In this document: piece by piece, positions 14,945-24,397 of the stretch
How the letters are laid out: every line of letters begins with the position of its first letter
How positions within the stretch are numbered: position 1 is the stretch's first letter
Assembly: GCA_903905735.1 (NCBI GenBank)
Contig: CAIVHU010000231.1
Span: 1-64,000, forward strand
Direction of reading: 5' to 3'
Length of the DNA: 64,000 nt
From: an uncultured beta proteobacterium
GTDB taxonomy: Bacteria; Pseudomonadota; Gammaproteobacteria; Burkholderiales; Burkholderiaceae_C
Position numbers and translations under genes: made by a program
Notes under the pieces: generated by a model
What the model saw: only the letters and a program-made list of their open reading frames with translations
Told to the model about the DNA's origin: nothing
Databases searched by the model: none

Positions 14945-17098
14945 ATGCTCAATACCCCCTCCATTGCCGAGCACAGTTCAAAGTCTCCCCAGGCCGAGAA
15001 CCCGCCGCGCATCCTGATCGTCGAAGACGAAGCCATCATCCGTTATGACATACGCCAGCAATTGCAGGCACTGGGTTATGAGGTGGCGGGCGAGGCTTGT
15101 TCCGGGCAGGAGGCGGTGTTTTTGACCGGGCGGCTGCGCCCCGATCTGGTGTTGATGGACATTGGCCTGGGCCCGGGCATGGACGGCATTGCCGCCGCCC
15201 GCGCGATTCGCGAGCATCAGGCGCTGCCGGTGGTTTTTTTGAGCGCCTACGCCGCAGACGACATCCTTGAGCGGGCCATGCTGGCAGAGCCTTATGGCTA
15301 CATCCTCAAGCCATTTTCCGAGCGCGAACTGCACACGGTGCTGCAGATGGCGCTCTACAAACATCAGGTGGATGTGCGCGAAGCCGAGCTGGCGCTGCGC
15401 AACCAGGTCATTCTGGATAACCTGACCAGCGGCGTGCTCACCGTGGGGCCGCGTGGTGAGGTTCAGACCATCAACCTGGGCGCTTGCACCATCTTTGGTT
15501 ATGCGGCTGACGAGGTTTTGGGGCAAAACGTATCGATGCTGATGCCCGAGCGCTTCCGTGCAGGACACAACTCCTTCCTGCAGCATGACGAATCCGAGGC
15601 GCTGGGCCGGGTGATCGCTCATCAGCGTGAGGTGAGTGGCCTGCGCAAAAACGGCGAGCAATTTCCGCTGAGGCTCAGCGTGTCTCGCATCACCGTGGCC
15701 GCGCAGGTTTCTTACATTGTTGTCTTGGCAGACCTCAGCCAGCATCGCCAGGCCGAAGAAAAAATCCAGAATCTGGCGTTTTTTGATGAACTCACCGGCC
15801 TGCCCAATCGCCGCCGTCTGCTTGACAGGCTGCAAATGGCCATCAAGGCGGCAACCCGTTCGGAACAGCACGGGGCTTTGATCCTGCTCGATCTGGACCA
15901 TTTCCGGCACATCAATGACACCCTGGGGCCGGGTTATGGCGACGACATGCTGCGCCAGGTGGGTGTGCGCCTGCTGGCCTGCGTGCGTGAGGAAGACACG
16001 GTGGCACATCTGGGCGGTGACGAGTTTGCCATCATGCTCGAAACCCTGGGTTTGGGCGGACAGCTGGCGGCACTGCATGCCAAGGCGGTGGCACAAAAAA
16101 TTCTGCATGCGCTGAGTCAGCCCTATGACCTGCGCGGGCGGCTGTACGTCAGTTCCGCGAGCCTGGGCATCGTGATGTTCGACAAAAACGCCAGCAACTT
16201 TGACGAGCTGCTGAAAATGGCCGACGCCGCCATGTACCAGGCTAAGGAGGCCGGGCGCAAGACGGTGCGTTTCTTTGACCCCTCCATGCAGGCGCTGGCG
16301 GTGGCGCGCATGGAGCTTGAAAAAGACATCCAGCGCGGCCTTGCGCAGCAGGAGTTTGTGCTGCATTACCAGTTGCAGGTGGATGCGCAGGGTGCGCCCG
16401 TTGGCGCTGAAGCCCTGATTCGCTGGCAACACCCGCAGCGCGGCTTGGTGTCTCCGGGGCAGTTCATTGCCGTGGCCGAAGAGACCGGGCTGATCTTGCA
16501 TTTGGGCCAATGGGTGCTTGACACCGCCTGCCAGCAATTGCTGCAATGGGCCGCCAATGAGGCCACGGCGGGCTGGACCATGGCGGTCAACGTCAGCGCG
16601 CTGCAGTTCTCACAGGACGATTTTGTCGAGACCGTGGCGCAGGCGGTGGCCGACAGCGGCATTGACGCGCGCCACCTGAAGCTGGAACTCACTGAGAGCA
16701 TGCTGATTGACGACCTGCAGCAGGTGATCACCAAGATGCGCAACATCAAAGCCATGGGCGTGAGTTTTTCGCTGGACGACTTTGGCACGGGCTATTCGTC
16801 GCTGACGCACCTCAAGCGCCTGCCGATGGATCAGCTCAAGATTGACCAGTCGTTTGTGCGCGACCTGCTGACCGACCCGGATGACGCGGTGATCTGCCAG
16901 ACCATCGTGGCGCTGGGCCACAATCTGGGCATGCAGGTGATTGCCGAAGGGGTTGAAACCCCGGGGCAGCGCGACTTTCTGGCCGGCATTGGTTGCGATG
17001 CCTTTCAGGGTTATCTGTTTGCCAGACCGCTGCCGCCCGAGGCGCTTGTGTCCGTGAAAAATTATATGGAAAATATGCCTCTAGCCCTTATGGAATAA
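14945..17098 (+). CDS. REC-PAS-GGDEF-EAL c-di-GMP turnover protein
   Basis: 717 residues from the ATG at 14945; the frame is open further upstream, but that part carries the regulatory element and looks untranslated. A receiver domain (LVLMDIGLGPGMDG; ILKPFSEREL) is followed by a PAS domain (about 150-270). Next is a GGDEF domain with an intact GGDEF at 357-361, then an EAL domain with EAL at 489-491 and the metal-binding DDFGTGYSSL. Both catalytic signatures are complete, so it could make and break c-di-GMP; which dominates cannot be told. The C-terminus (MENMPLALME) is encoded by a copy of the dispersed repeat that contains the stop codon. No good ribosome-binding site precedes the ATG. Confidence 0.87.
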   Translation: MLNTPSIAEHSSKSPQAENPPRILIVEDEAIIRYDIRQQLQALGYEVAGEACSGQEAVFLTGRLRPDLVLMDIGLGPGMDGIAAARAIREHQALPVVFLSAYAADDILERAMLAEPYGYILKPFSERELHTVLQMALYKHQVDVREAELALRNQVILDNLTSGVLTVGPRGEVQTINLGACTIFGYAADEVLGQNVSMLMPERFRAGHNSFLQHDESEALGRVIAHQREVSGLRKNGEQFPLRLSVSRITVAAQVSYIVVLADLSQHRQAEEKIQNLAFFDELTGLPNRRRLLDRLQMAIKAATRSEQHGALILLDLDHFRHINDTLGPGYGDDMLRQVGVRLLACVREEDTVAHLGGDEFAIMLETLGLGGQLAALHAKAVAQKILHALSQPYDLRGRLYVSSASLGIVMFDKNASNFDELLKMADAAMYQAKEAGRKTVRFFDPSMQALAVARMELEKDIQRGLAQQEFVLHYQLQVDAQGAPVGAEALIRWQHPQRGLVSPGQFIAVAEETGLILHLGQWVLDTACQQLLQWAANEATAGWTMAVNVSALQFSQDDFVETVAQAVADSGIDARHLKLELTESMLIDDLQQVITKMRNIKAMGVSFSLDDFGTGYSSLTHLKRLPMDQLKIDQSFVRDLLTDPDDAVICQTIVALGHNLGMQVIAEGVETPGQRDFLAGIGCDAFQGYLFARPLPPEALVSVKNYMENMPLALME

Positions 17099-17118
17099 GC
17101 GCAAACAGCTATTTATAG
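17075..17118 (+). repeat. Dispersed family repeat spanning a gene junction
   Basis: ATGCCTCTAGCCCTTATGG ... CAGCTATTTATAG. It supplies the last codons and stop of the GGDEF-EAL gene and ends directly at the ATG (17119) of the next kinase gene, leaving that gene without a Shine-Dalgarno sequence. Confidence 0.75.
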
Positions 17119-19812
17119 ATGAGCATCCTCAGGCTATTGCTGTCATGCGTGGTGTGCGCTGTGTGCGGGTTTGCCAGCGCACAGGTGCTGCCCGCTGCAC
17201 CGCCGAAGTCCATCACCGTGGTGCTGGACGACAACTACCCGCCGTTCAGCTTTCGGGATGCCAATGGGCAGCTTCAAGGCATTCTGAAAGACACCTGGGC
17301 GCTATGGCAGGCCCGCACGGGTGTGGCGGTGCAACTGCAGGCCATGGACTGGGCTGACGCGCAGCGAACCATGCAAGCTGGGCAGGCCGATGTGATCGAC
17401 ACGATCTTTGAAACCCCCGAACGGCAAAAGTTGTATGACTTCACCGCACCTTATACGCGTGTTGAGGTGGCGCTGTTTTTTCAAAATAGTCTCGGCGGCA
17501 TTGTCGATGCCAAGTCAGCGCGGGGCTTCACCGTGGGGGTCAAGGAAGGCGATGCCTGCATGGGCACGTTGCGCTCGCAGGGCGTGGACAGTTTCAAACG
17601 CTATGCCAGCTACTCTGACGTGGTAAACGTGGCCAAGGCTGGTGAAGTGCGCGTTTTTTGCATGGACTTGCCACCGGCGACTTATCTTCTCAACCAGATG
17701 GGCGTGGCAGATGACTTTCGGCATTCGCCTCCCATATCGGTGGGAGAGTTCCACCGGGCCGTGCGCAAGGGCGATGCGGCTTTGCTGCATACGCTGGAGG
17801 TCGGTTTTGCGCAAATTGGCGCGGTCGAGTTACAAAAGATTGACGACAAATGGCTCGGCAGCGCGGTTGCTGACAGTAGCCTGCCAAGGTATGTCCGCTA
17901 CGCCGAATACGCGACTCTGGCAACCGCCTTTCTGGTACTGGTGTTGGCGCTATGGAATTTGATGCTGCGCCAACGGGTGCAGGAAAAAACCCGTTCCTTG
18001 ACCGACTCGCTGGTGGCGCTGGACCACACCCGGCTGGATCTGGAGCAAGCCCTGGTGGAGCAGCAAGCCATGCTCAAAAACGACATGGTGGCCATTGCAA
18101 AAGTGCAGGACCGGCTGGTGCTGTGGGCCAATCCAGCCTTTGAGGTGATGTTTGGTTATGGCACGGGTGAAGCCGTGGGCACACCAACGCGCATGTATTA
18201 CCCCAGCGAGGAAGCCTACCTGAAGATGACTCTGCAAGCCTATCCCAAGCTGATGGCGGGTCAGGTGTACCGCTCGCAGATTGAGTTTGTCCGCCGAGAT
18301 GGCCAATCGGTCTGGGTGGAGTTAAGTGGCTCGGCGCTGGCATCACCTCCTGGTGCCTCGTTCTGGACTTTTCTGGACGTCACCGAGCGCCGCCGGGCTG
18401 ATGTCGCCCGCGATGAGGCGCTGAGCCGGCTGCAAAAGCTGGCTAACAGCGCGCCAGGCATGGTGTACCAGTTTCTGCTCCGGCCCGATGGCGGCTCATG
18501 CCTGCCGTTTACCAGTGAGGCCATTCGCAATATCTACCGGGTCAATCCGCAAGATGTGCAGAGCGATGCCTCAGCGCTATTTGCCATGCACCATCCCGAG
18601 GATCAGCAGCAAATCATGGCCTCAATCCAAGAGTCAGCGACACATCTGACGCCGTGGCAGCATGAATATCGTGTCACGCTTGATGATGGCACAGAGCACT
18701 GGCTGTTTGGCAACGCCTTGCCGGAGCGGCTGGATGACGGATTGGTGCTGTGGCACGGCTTCATCACCGACATCACCGAACGTAAGGCGGCAGATGACCG
18801 GCTGCGTCAGTTGTCGCGCTCGGTGGAGCAGGCACCAGTGTCCATCGTCATCACCGATCTGCAGGGCGACATCCTGTATGCCAACCCGACATTCACCCGC
18901 CATACCGGCTACACGCTGGCCGAGGCGATGGGGCAAAACCCGCGCATTCTCAAGTCCGGCCTGACCCCGCCCGAGGTCTATGTTGCGCTGTGGGACACCC
19001 TCAGCCAGGGCGGTGTCTGGCAGGGTGAGCTGCACAACCGGCGAAAAACTGGCGAGTTGTTTATCGAACACGCTGTCATTGCGCCGGTGCTTGATGCCCA
19101 TGGCAAGACCAGCCATTACGTGGCCGTCAAAGAAGACATCACCCAACGCAAGCAGGCTGAACTGGCGCTTCAGAATTCGCTCAAGGATAAAGTGGCGCTG
19201 CTGCATGAGGTGCACCACCGGGTCAAAAACAACCTGCAGGTCATCACCAGTCTGTTGCGTCTGGAGGCGGGTCGAAGCGACCAGCCCGACACGCGCGCCG
19301 TGCTCAAGGAGATGCAGGGCCGCATTTTTGCCATGGCGCTGCTGCATGAGAGCCTGTACCGCGCAGGCACCTTTGCCTCGGTGGAACTCGGGGTCTACCT
19401 CAAGCAACTGGCCACGCAGGCGTTTCGCAGTGCATCCGGGGTGGCTGGCGATGTCCGGCTGGTGCTGGACATGTCTGAGGTGCAGGTTGGCATGGACCAG
19501 GCGACGCCTTGCGGGCTGCTGGTCAATGAACTGATCTCCAATTGCCTCAAGCACGCCTTTCCGTCGGGGCATGGCGGTGAGGTGGTGGTGAGTTCGCAGC
19601 CGTCCGCCCGAACTGGCTGGTGGCACCTGACGGTGCGCGACACCGGGGTGGGGCTGCCAGCGGACTTTGAGGCGCGGCGTACCCAATCCCTGGGCCTGCA
19701 ACTGGTGGCTGACCTGGCGCGGCAACTCGGCGGCCAGCTTGATGTCGGTTCCGGACCGGGTGCTGTGTTCTCGGTGCAGTTCTTCCTTCAGGTGTTTCCC
19801 CCGTCAGATTAG
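17119..19812 (+). CDS. Sensor histidine kinase with periplasmic solute-binding (SBP_bac_3) domain
   Basis: 897 residues. A signal peptide (1-22, ending FASAQ) leads into a family-3 solute-binding domain (about 28-250; DDNYPPFSFRDANGQLQGI) like those of amino-acid ABC transporters and BvgS. A transmembrane helix (about 262-285) follows, then three PAS domains (about 310-690) and a HisKA_2-type kinase with LLHEVHHRVKNNLQVI (acceptor at His699/700) and a HATPase. It probably senses a small polar solute in the periplasm. The start directly abuts the dispersed repeat with no ribosome-binding site; other in-frame starts would remove the signal peptide, so I keep 17119. The coding sequence ends within copy 3 of the CAGGTGTTT element (last residues QVFPPSD). 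Confidence 0.87.
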   Translation: MSILRLLLSCVVCAVCGFASAQVLPAAPPKSITVVLDDNYPPFSFRDANGQLQGILKDTWALWQARTGVAVQLQAMDWADAQRTMQAGQADVIDTIFETPERQKLYDFTAPYTRVEVALFFQNSLGGIVDAKSARGFTVGVKEGDACMGTLRSQGVDSFKRYASYSDVVNVAKAGEVRVFCMDLPPATYLLNQMGVADDFRHSPPISVGEFHRAVRKGDAALLHTLEVGFAQIGAVELQKIDDKWLGSAVADSSLPRYVRYAEYATLATAFLVLVLALWNLMLRQRVQEKTRSLTDSLVALDHTRLDLEQALVEQQAMLKNDMVAIAKVQDRLVLWANPAFEVMFGYGTGEAVGTPTRMYYPSEEAYLKMTLQAYPKLMAGQVYRSQIEFVRRDGQSVWVELSGSALASPPGASFWTFLDVTERRRADVARDEALSRLQKLANSAPGMVYQFLLRPDGGSCLPFTSEAIRNIYRVNPQDVQSDASALFAMHHPEDQQQIMASIQESATHLTPWQHEYRVTLDDGTEHWLFGNALPERLDDGLVLWHGFITDITERKAADDRLRQLSRSVEQAPVSIVITDLQGDILYANPTFTRHTGYTLAEAMGQNPRILKSGLTPPEVYVALWDTLSQGGVWQGELHNRRKTGELFIEHAVIAPVLDAHGKTSHYVAVKEDITQRKQAELALQNSLKDKVALLHEVHHRVKNNLQVITSLLRLEAGRSDQPDTRAVLKEMQGRIFAMALLHESLYRAGTFASVELGVYLKQLATQAFRSASGVAGDVRLVLDMSEVQVGMDQATPCGLLVNELISNCLKHAFPSGHGGEVVVSSQPSARTGWWHLTVRDTGVGLPADFEARRTQSLGLQLVADLARQLGGQLDVGSGPGAVFSVQFFLQVFPPSD

Positions 19813-19858
19813 GGTATTGGCCCGATACCGCTGAACCGGCGCTGTACCTACAGTACAG
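19789..19858 (+). promoter_or_regulatory. Three-part CAGGTGTTT/GGCGC element, copy 3, with palindrome
   Basis: CAGGTGTTT at 19789-19797, a degenerate second box AGGGTATTG at 19811-19819 (again 22 bp), and GGCGC at 19838-19842 (again 27 bp). Directly after is a perfect inverted repeat CTGTAC-N5-GTACAG (19842-19858). It overlaps the end of the kinase gene and lies about 85-155 bp upstream of the REC gene that heads the che operon. Confidence 0.55.
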
Positions 19859-19944
19859 ACCATGTTCAGACATTTGACCCACACGACCTCGAAAGCATTG
19901 ACCAGGCTTTCGGCCCCCACCGTATGGCAGCATGGGAGCTTGGC

Positions 19945-20328
19945 GTGACGCTGCAGATCATGCTGGTGGACGACAACCTGACTTTTCTGGCTTCCGTCAA
20001 AAAAACGCTCAGGCTGGTCGCCAACACACAGGTCGTTGCTGAGGCGCACAACGGCGCGCAGGCGCTGGAGTTGGCGAAACGTCTGAATCCCGACCTGATG
20101 CTTCTCGACATCGTGATGCCAGGTCAGAGCGGTCTTGATGTGGCCAGGGAGATGCAAAGCTGGTCCCGGTCACCACGCGTTTTGTTTTTGTCGATGCACG
20201 ACAACGAGTCTTACCGCACCGCAGCGCAAGCGCTGGGTGCGCTGGGTCTGGTGGGCAAGGCCAACTTTGTCGCCGAGTTGCTGCCCATCATTTCAAACCT
20301 GGCAGCGCAGCCTGGTGAGGTGTCCTGA
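19945..20328 (+). CDS. Single-domain response regulator (CheY-like)
   Basis: About 127 residues consisting of a receiver domain only: acidic pocket MLVDDN, acceptor Asp in [20 protein letters not shown], and the conserved Lys in LVGKANF. It has no output domain. I prefer the GTG at 19945, because GGGAG stands 6 bases before it; the ATG at 19924 would add MAAWELG with no ribosome-binding site. The sequence resembles the receiver half of a NarL-type regulator, so it may be a truncated descendant used as a phosphate sink or kinase partner. Its last base overlaps the next gene (TGATG), tying it to the chemosensory operon. Confidence 0.82.
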   Translation: MTLQIMLVDDNLTFLASVKKTLRLVANTQVVAEAHNGAQALELAKRLNPDLMLLDIVMPGQSGLDVAREMQSWSRSPRVLFLSMHDNESYRTAAQALGALGLVGKANFVAELLPIISNLAAQPGEVS

Positions 20329-21482
20329 TGATGCTTCCCTTGCCAAACGATGCCCACAGGTTTTATCCCGCAGCTTGGGGCGTGGTTGCCGCGCTGGTAA
20401 TGGTTTGGATCGGGCAGGCCAGCTTGTTGTCTGTGGGTGCTGCGGTGTTGCTCCTGGCGGGTGCTGTCTTGGTCGGCTGGCTCATGGTCAGACAGGAAAA
20501 GGTCTTGAAACAGGCGGTGGCCGACTATCTGGCGGGCCAGGCCGCTTACAGCCAGCAGGTGGTACCGGTCTGGAACGGCCACATTGAGTCATCGCGCGAG
20601 CAGATGGAAGTCGCCGTCAACGACCTGTCGGAGCGTTTTGGCGGCATTGTTGACAAGCTTGATGCGGCCTTGCGCACCGCCAATCAGGAAACCGATGGTA
20701 TGGACAGCAATGGCAGTGGGCTTGTGGCTGTATTTGCCAAGAGTGAGCAGGAGTTGAGTGCTTTGATCACGGTTCAGGAAACCGCCATGAAGAACCTGGA
20801 GCAGATGCTGACCAAGGTGCAGGGCCTGGACCGCTTTGTGGGTGAACTGCAGGACATGGCCTCTGATGTGGCCCGCATCGCCCAGCAAACCAACCTGCTG
20901 GCCCTGAACGCCGCCATTGAGGCTGCCCGCGCGGGTGATTTGGGCCGGGGTTTTGCCGTGGTGGCCAAAGAGTTCCGTATGTTATCCAACCAGTCCGGCG
21001 ACACCGGGCGCAAGATTGCCGAAAAGGTCAAGGTGATTAGTGCCGCCATTGTGGATACCTGCTCGGCGGTGCGTGAGTCGGTGGTGGCCGAAGACAGCTC
21101 GCTTGAATCAGCGCACACCACCATTGACCGCGTGGTGGCCGATTTCAAGGGCATCACCGAGGCTTTCCAGCGCTCACGCGATGTGCTGCACGGTGAGAGC
21201 CTGAGCATCCAGTCCGAGGTGAACAGCGCGCTGGTGCACATGCAGTTTCAGGACCGGGTGAGCCAGATCCTGACCCAGGTCATCAAAAACATTGCGCGCC
21301 TGCCCGACGTGCTGCAAGACACGCAGCAGACCTTTGCGCAGACCGGTGTGCTCCAGGCGCATGACCCGCAGGAGATGCTGACCGAGATGAAAAAAACCTA
21401 TGTGATGGCGGATCAGCACGTCATTCATGCCGGTGGCAAGGTGGCGCAAAACAGCGGCACCACAGATATCAGTTTTTTCTAG
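20328..21482 (+). CDS. Methyl-accepting chemotaxis protein without a sensor domain
   Basis: 384 residues. Two N-terminal hydrophobic helices (about 15-55) form a membrane hairpin with almost no periplasmic loop. The rest is cytoplasmic signalling domain with the conserved tip ([35 protein letters not shown]). There is no HAMP or ligand-binding domain, so input may come from the membrane state or a partner protein. Such short receptors are common in chemosensory systems that control functions other than flagellar motion (family knowledge; inference for this one). It is tightly packed between the REC gene (overlap) and cheY (10 bp). Confidence 0.85.
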   Translation: MMLPLPNDAHRFYPAAWGVVAALVMVWIGQASLLSVGAAVLLLAGAVLVGWLMVRQEKVLKQAVADYLAGQAAYSQQVVPVWNGHIESSREQMEVAVNDLSERFGGIVDKLDAALRTANQETDGMDSNGSGLVAVFAKSEQELSALITVQETAMKNLEQMLTKVQGLDRFVGELQDMASDVARIAQQTNLLALNAAIEAARAGDLGRGFAVVAKEFRMLSNQSGDTGRKIAEKVKVISAAIVDTCSAVRESVVAEDSSLESAHTTIDRVVADFKGITEAFQRSRDVLHGESLSIQSEVNSALVHMQFQDRVSQILTQVIKNIARLPDVLQDTQQTFAQTGVLQAHDPQEMLTEMKKTYVMADQHVIHAGGKVAQNSGTTDISFF

Positions 21483-21492
21483 AGGACACGCC

Positions 21493-21861
21493 ATGGCCAA
21501 GACCATCATGATTGTTGACGACTCCGCCTCCATGCGACGGGTGGTCGGTATCGCGCTCAAGGGCGCAGGTTATGACGTACTCGAAGGGGTGGACGGCCGC
21601 GACGCCCTGAGCAAACTCACCGGCCAGAAGGTGCACCTGATCATCAGCGACGTGAACATGCCGGTGATGGATGGCATCACCTTCCTCAAAAACGTCAAGC
21701 AGATGCCCGCCTACAAGTTCACGCCGGTCATCATGCTGACCACCGAGTCAGAAGAGTCCAAAAAGCGTGAAGGCCAGTCGGCCGGCGCGCGCGCCTGGGT
21801 GGTCAAGCCGTTCCAGCCTGAGCGGCTGGTGGACGCAGTGCAAAGGCTGTGTCTGCCATGA
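21493..21861 (+). CDS. cheY: Chemotaxis response regulator CheY
   Basis: 122 residues from the ATG at 21493, preceded by GAGGA; the frame extends upstream only as read-through of the MCP gene. Single receiver domain: IMIVDDSASMR, acceptor Asp53 in LIISDVNMPVMDG, TTES, and Lys in WVVKPFQPE. It overlaps the STAS gene by 4 bp (ATGA). With the STAS protein and CheA following directly, this is the probable diffusible output of the kinase. Confidence 0.92.
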   Translation: MAKTIMIVDDSASMRRVVGIALKGAGYDVLEGVDGRDALSKLTGQKVHLIISDVNMPVMDGITFLKNVKQMPAYKFTPVIMLTTESEESKKREGQSAGARAWVVKPFQPERLVDAVQRLCLP

Positions 21862-22169
21862 GCGCGCCCAACGTCTTGAAGATCGATGGCGAGCTGACCA
21901 TCTTTCGCGCCATGGAACTCAAGCCCGTGCTGCTGGCGGTTCCGCCCGTGACCGAGATTGATCTGTCAGGCGTGACCGACCTTGACACGGCCGGTGTGCA
22001 ACTGCTGATGCTGGCCAAGAATACCGCGCTGGCGCAGGGTCGTGACGTGCAGCTCACAGGCCACAGCCCGGCCGTCATTGACGTGTTTGAACTGCTGAAC
22101 GTGGCCGCCTATTTCGGTGACCATCTGGTGATGGATTCGCGCACCCCGGCGGGTGCCGCAAGGAGCTGA
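21858..22169 (+). CDS. STAS-domain protein of the chemosensory operon
   Basis: 103 residues with the STAS pattern of anti-sigma antagonists: EIDLSGVTDLDTAGVQLLMLA, where the usual phosphorylatable Ser is Thr (DTAG). It overlaps cheY at ATGA and ends 1 bp before the cheA start, so it is translated with them. STAS proteins at this position occur in several proteobacterial che operons; the role (phospho-switch partner of CheA or CheY) is not established here. Confidence 0.8.
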   Translation: MSAPNVLKIDGELTIFRAMELKPVLLAVPPVTEIDLSGVTDLDTAGVQLLMLAKNTALAQGRDVQLTGHSPAVIDVFELLNVAAYFGDHLVMDSRTPAGAARS

Positions 22170-22170
22170 C

Positions 22171-24354
22171 ATGGACATGGACGACGCACTGGAGCTGTTC
22201 ATTGTCGAAAGCCGCGAGTTGCTTGAAGACATGGAGACGGCTCTGCTGGCTATTGAAGGCGCAGACGACAAGAGCGAGATGGTCAATGCCATCTTTCGCG
22301 CCGCGCACACCATCAAGGGCTCTAGCGGCCTGTTCAGCCTGGACCATGTGGTGGCCTTCACCCATGTGGTGGAAAGCGTGCTGGACAAGGTTCGCGCCGG
22401 CAAGGTCGAGCTGGATGACAAGCTGGAGGCGCTGTTGCTGACATGCTGTGATCACATTGGCGCATTGATTGATGGTGTTGCTGCCGGGCAGCTGACCCGC
22501 ACGCCCGAAATGCTGGCAAAGGGTGAACCACTGGTGAGCCAGTTGCGGGGTTTCCTCGAAGCTGGCAAGGCAGGTGCCAATGCCACTGGCACCGCTGATA
22601 CGGGCCGCAACGTGCCGACAGCAGATACCGAGCAGGTGCAGCGCATCAGCGGCGACATGGCGCATGCCCACCACTGGCACATCTCCATGCGTTTCGGGCC
22701 GGACGTGCTGCGCAACGGCATGGACCCGCTCTCATTCATCCGCTACCTGGGCACCATGGGCAAGGTGGTGGCCATTGAGACCGTCGCCGACGCGCTGCCG
22801 GATGCCGAACATATGGACCCGGAGCTGTGCTACCTGGGTTTTGAGATGGCGTTCCAGACGGAAGTGGACAAGGCCAAGATCGAGCAGGTGTTTGAGTTTG
22901 TGCGCGACGATTGCCGCCTGGTGATCCTGCCGCCACACAGCCTGATTTCTGAATATGTCAGCCTGATCAACCTGCAGCAGGGCGAACCCGCCCGCCTGGG
23001 CGACATGTTGGTGCGCTGCGGCACGCTCAGTCCGCAAGAGCTGGACATGGCGCTCAACACCCAGGTGGATGCGCCCGATACACCCATTGGCACCATTCTG
23101 GTGGAGCAGGGCTCAGTGCAGCCCGAGGTGGTGGAGGCCGCGCTCACCAAACAAAAGCAGGTCAAGGAAGCCGGTGCTTCCGAAAGCAAGTCCATCCGCG
23201 TGGATGCCGACAAACTCGACCAGCTCATCAATCTGGTGGGCGAGCTGATCATTGCCGGAGCCAGTGTGAACATGATCGCGCACCGCTCCCGAGTGATTGA
23301 GCTCACCGAATCCACCTCCAAACTCGCCACGCTGGTGGAAGAAGTGCGCGACAGCGCCTTGCAACTGCGCATGGTGCGCATCGGTGCCACGTTCAACCGT
23401 TTCCAGCGTGTGGTGCATGACGTGTCGCGCGACCTGGGCAAAGACATCGCCCTGGTGATCGATGGCGAAGACACCGAGCTCGACAAAACCGTGGTTGAAA
23501 AAATTGGTGACCCGCTGATGCACCTGGTGCGCAACAGCATGGACCACGGCATTGAAAGCGCCGAAGTGCGCGCCGCTTGCGGCAAGCCGGTGCAGGGCAC
23601 CTTGAAACTCAATGCGTACCATGATTCGGGGGCCATCGTCATCAGTGTGGAAGACGACGGCGGTGGCCTCAAGCGCGACAAGATTCTGGCCAAAGCCATT
23701 GAACGTGGCCTGGTCGACGCCAACCATCATCTGACCGACACCGAAGTCTATGGATTGATCTTCGAGCCGGGTTTCTCCACCGCCGAGAAGGTGACAAACC
23801 TGTCGGGCCGCGGTGTCGGTCTGGATGTGGTCAAACGCAACATCACCGCGCTGCGTGGCACGGTGGGCATCACCAGCGAAGAAGGCGTGGGCACGATCGT
23901 GACCGTGCGCCTGCCGCTGACCCTGGCCATCATCGACGGTTTTCTGGTGGGTGTGGAGAAATCGGTGTATGCGATTCCGCTGGACATGATTGAAGAGTGC
24001 GTTGCGTATTCGGCAGAGCCGGGCCACGACTACACCAATCTGCGTGGCGAAGTGTTGCCCTTCATCCGCTTGCGTGAGCTGTTTTCGGTGTCTGGCAAAC
24101 CGGCCAAAGGCGAAAACATTGTCGTGCTCAAGCATGCCGGGCAAAAAGCCGGGCTGGTGGTGGACACCCTGTTGGGCGAGTTTCAGACGGTGATCAAGCC
24201 GCTGGGGCAGATGTTTGCCCAAAGCAAATGCATCAGCGGCTCGACGATTTTGGGGAGTGGTGATGTGGCCTTGATTCTGGATGTGCCGTCGCTGGTGCGC
24301 CAGGCCATGGCAAAGAGTGGCCAGGCGCCAGCCGAGCACGCGGTGGTGGCTTGA
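22171..24354 (+). CDS. cheA: Chemotaxis histidine kinase CheA with MshEN-like insert
   Basis: 727 residues from the ATG at 22171, which has AAGGAG 5 bases upstream. Order: HPt domain (His46 in [13 protein letters not shown]), linker, a regulator-binding-type domain (about 169-265), a tandem motif at 275-328, a dimerisation domain (about 335-400), HATPase ([21 protein letters not shown]) and a CheW-like domain (about 585-715). The tandem motif is the unusual part: residues 275-298 fit RLGxxLxxxGxxxxxxLxxxLxxQ exactly, and 305-328 fit it apart from Pro for Arg and two conservative changes. That is the signature of the MshEN c-di-GMP-binding domain of MshE. Enterobacterial CheA has no such segment. 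Function as the central kinase is certain; ligand binding is inference. Confidence 0.92.
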   Translation: MDMDDALELFIVESRELLEDMETALLAIEGADDKSEMVNAIFRAAHTIKGSSGLFSLDHVVAFTHVVESVLDKVRAGKVELDDKLEALLLTCCDHIGALIDGVAAGQLTRTPEMLAKGEPLVSQLRGFLEAGKAGANATGTADTGRNVPTADTEQVQRISGDMAHAHHWHISMRFGPDVLRNGMDPLSFIRYLGTMGKVVAIETVADALPDAEHMDPELCYLGFEMAFQTEVDKAKIEQVFEFVRDDCRLVILPPHSLISEYVSLINLQQGEPARLGDMLVRCGTLSPQELDMALNTQVDAPDTPIGTILVEQGSVQPEVVEAALTKQKQVKEAGASESKSIRVDADKLDQLINLVGELIIAGASVNMIAHRSRVIELTESTSKLATLVEEVRDSALQLRMVRIGATFNRFQRVVHDVSRDLGKDIALVIDGEDTELDKTVVEKIGDPLMHLVRNSMDHGIESAEVRAACGKPVQGTLKLNAYHDSGAIVISVEDDGGGLKRDKILAKAIERGLVDANHHLTDTEVYGLIFEPGFSTAEKVTNLSGRGVGLDVVKRNITALRGTVGITSEEGVGTIVTVRLPLTLAIIDGFLVGVEKSVYAIPLDMIEECVAYSAEPGHDYTNLRGEVLPFIRLRELFSVSGKPAKGENIVVLKHAGQKAGLVVDTLLGEFQTVIKPLGQMFAQSKCISGSTILGSGDVALILDVPSLVRQAMAKSGQAPAEHAVVA

Positions 24355-24397
24355 GTGTCGGCGGTTTGGTTTGTTCAGTTTTTTCAAGGGGTATGAC

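Noticed and set aside
19842-19858. LexA box (CTGT...ACAG) at the inverted repeat after copy 3
   Set aside because: The spacing is 9 bases instead of the required 8, and the downstream gene is not an SOS function; more likely another regulator or chance.
22880-22905. Additional CAGGTGTTT inside cheA
   Set aside because: A single box within coding sequence, with no second box at 22 bp and no GGCGC at the right spacing.
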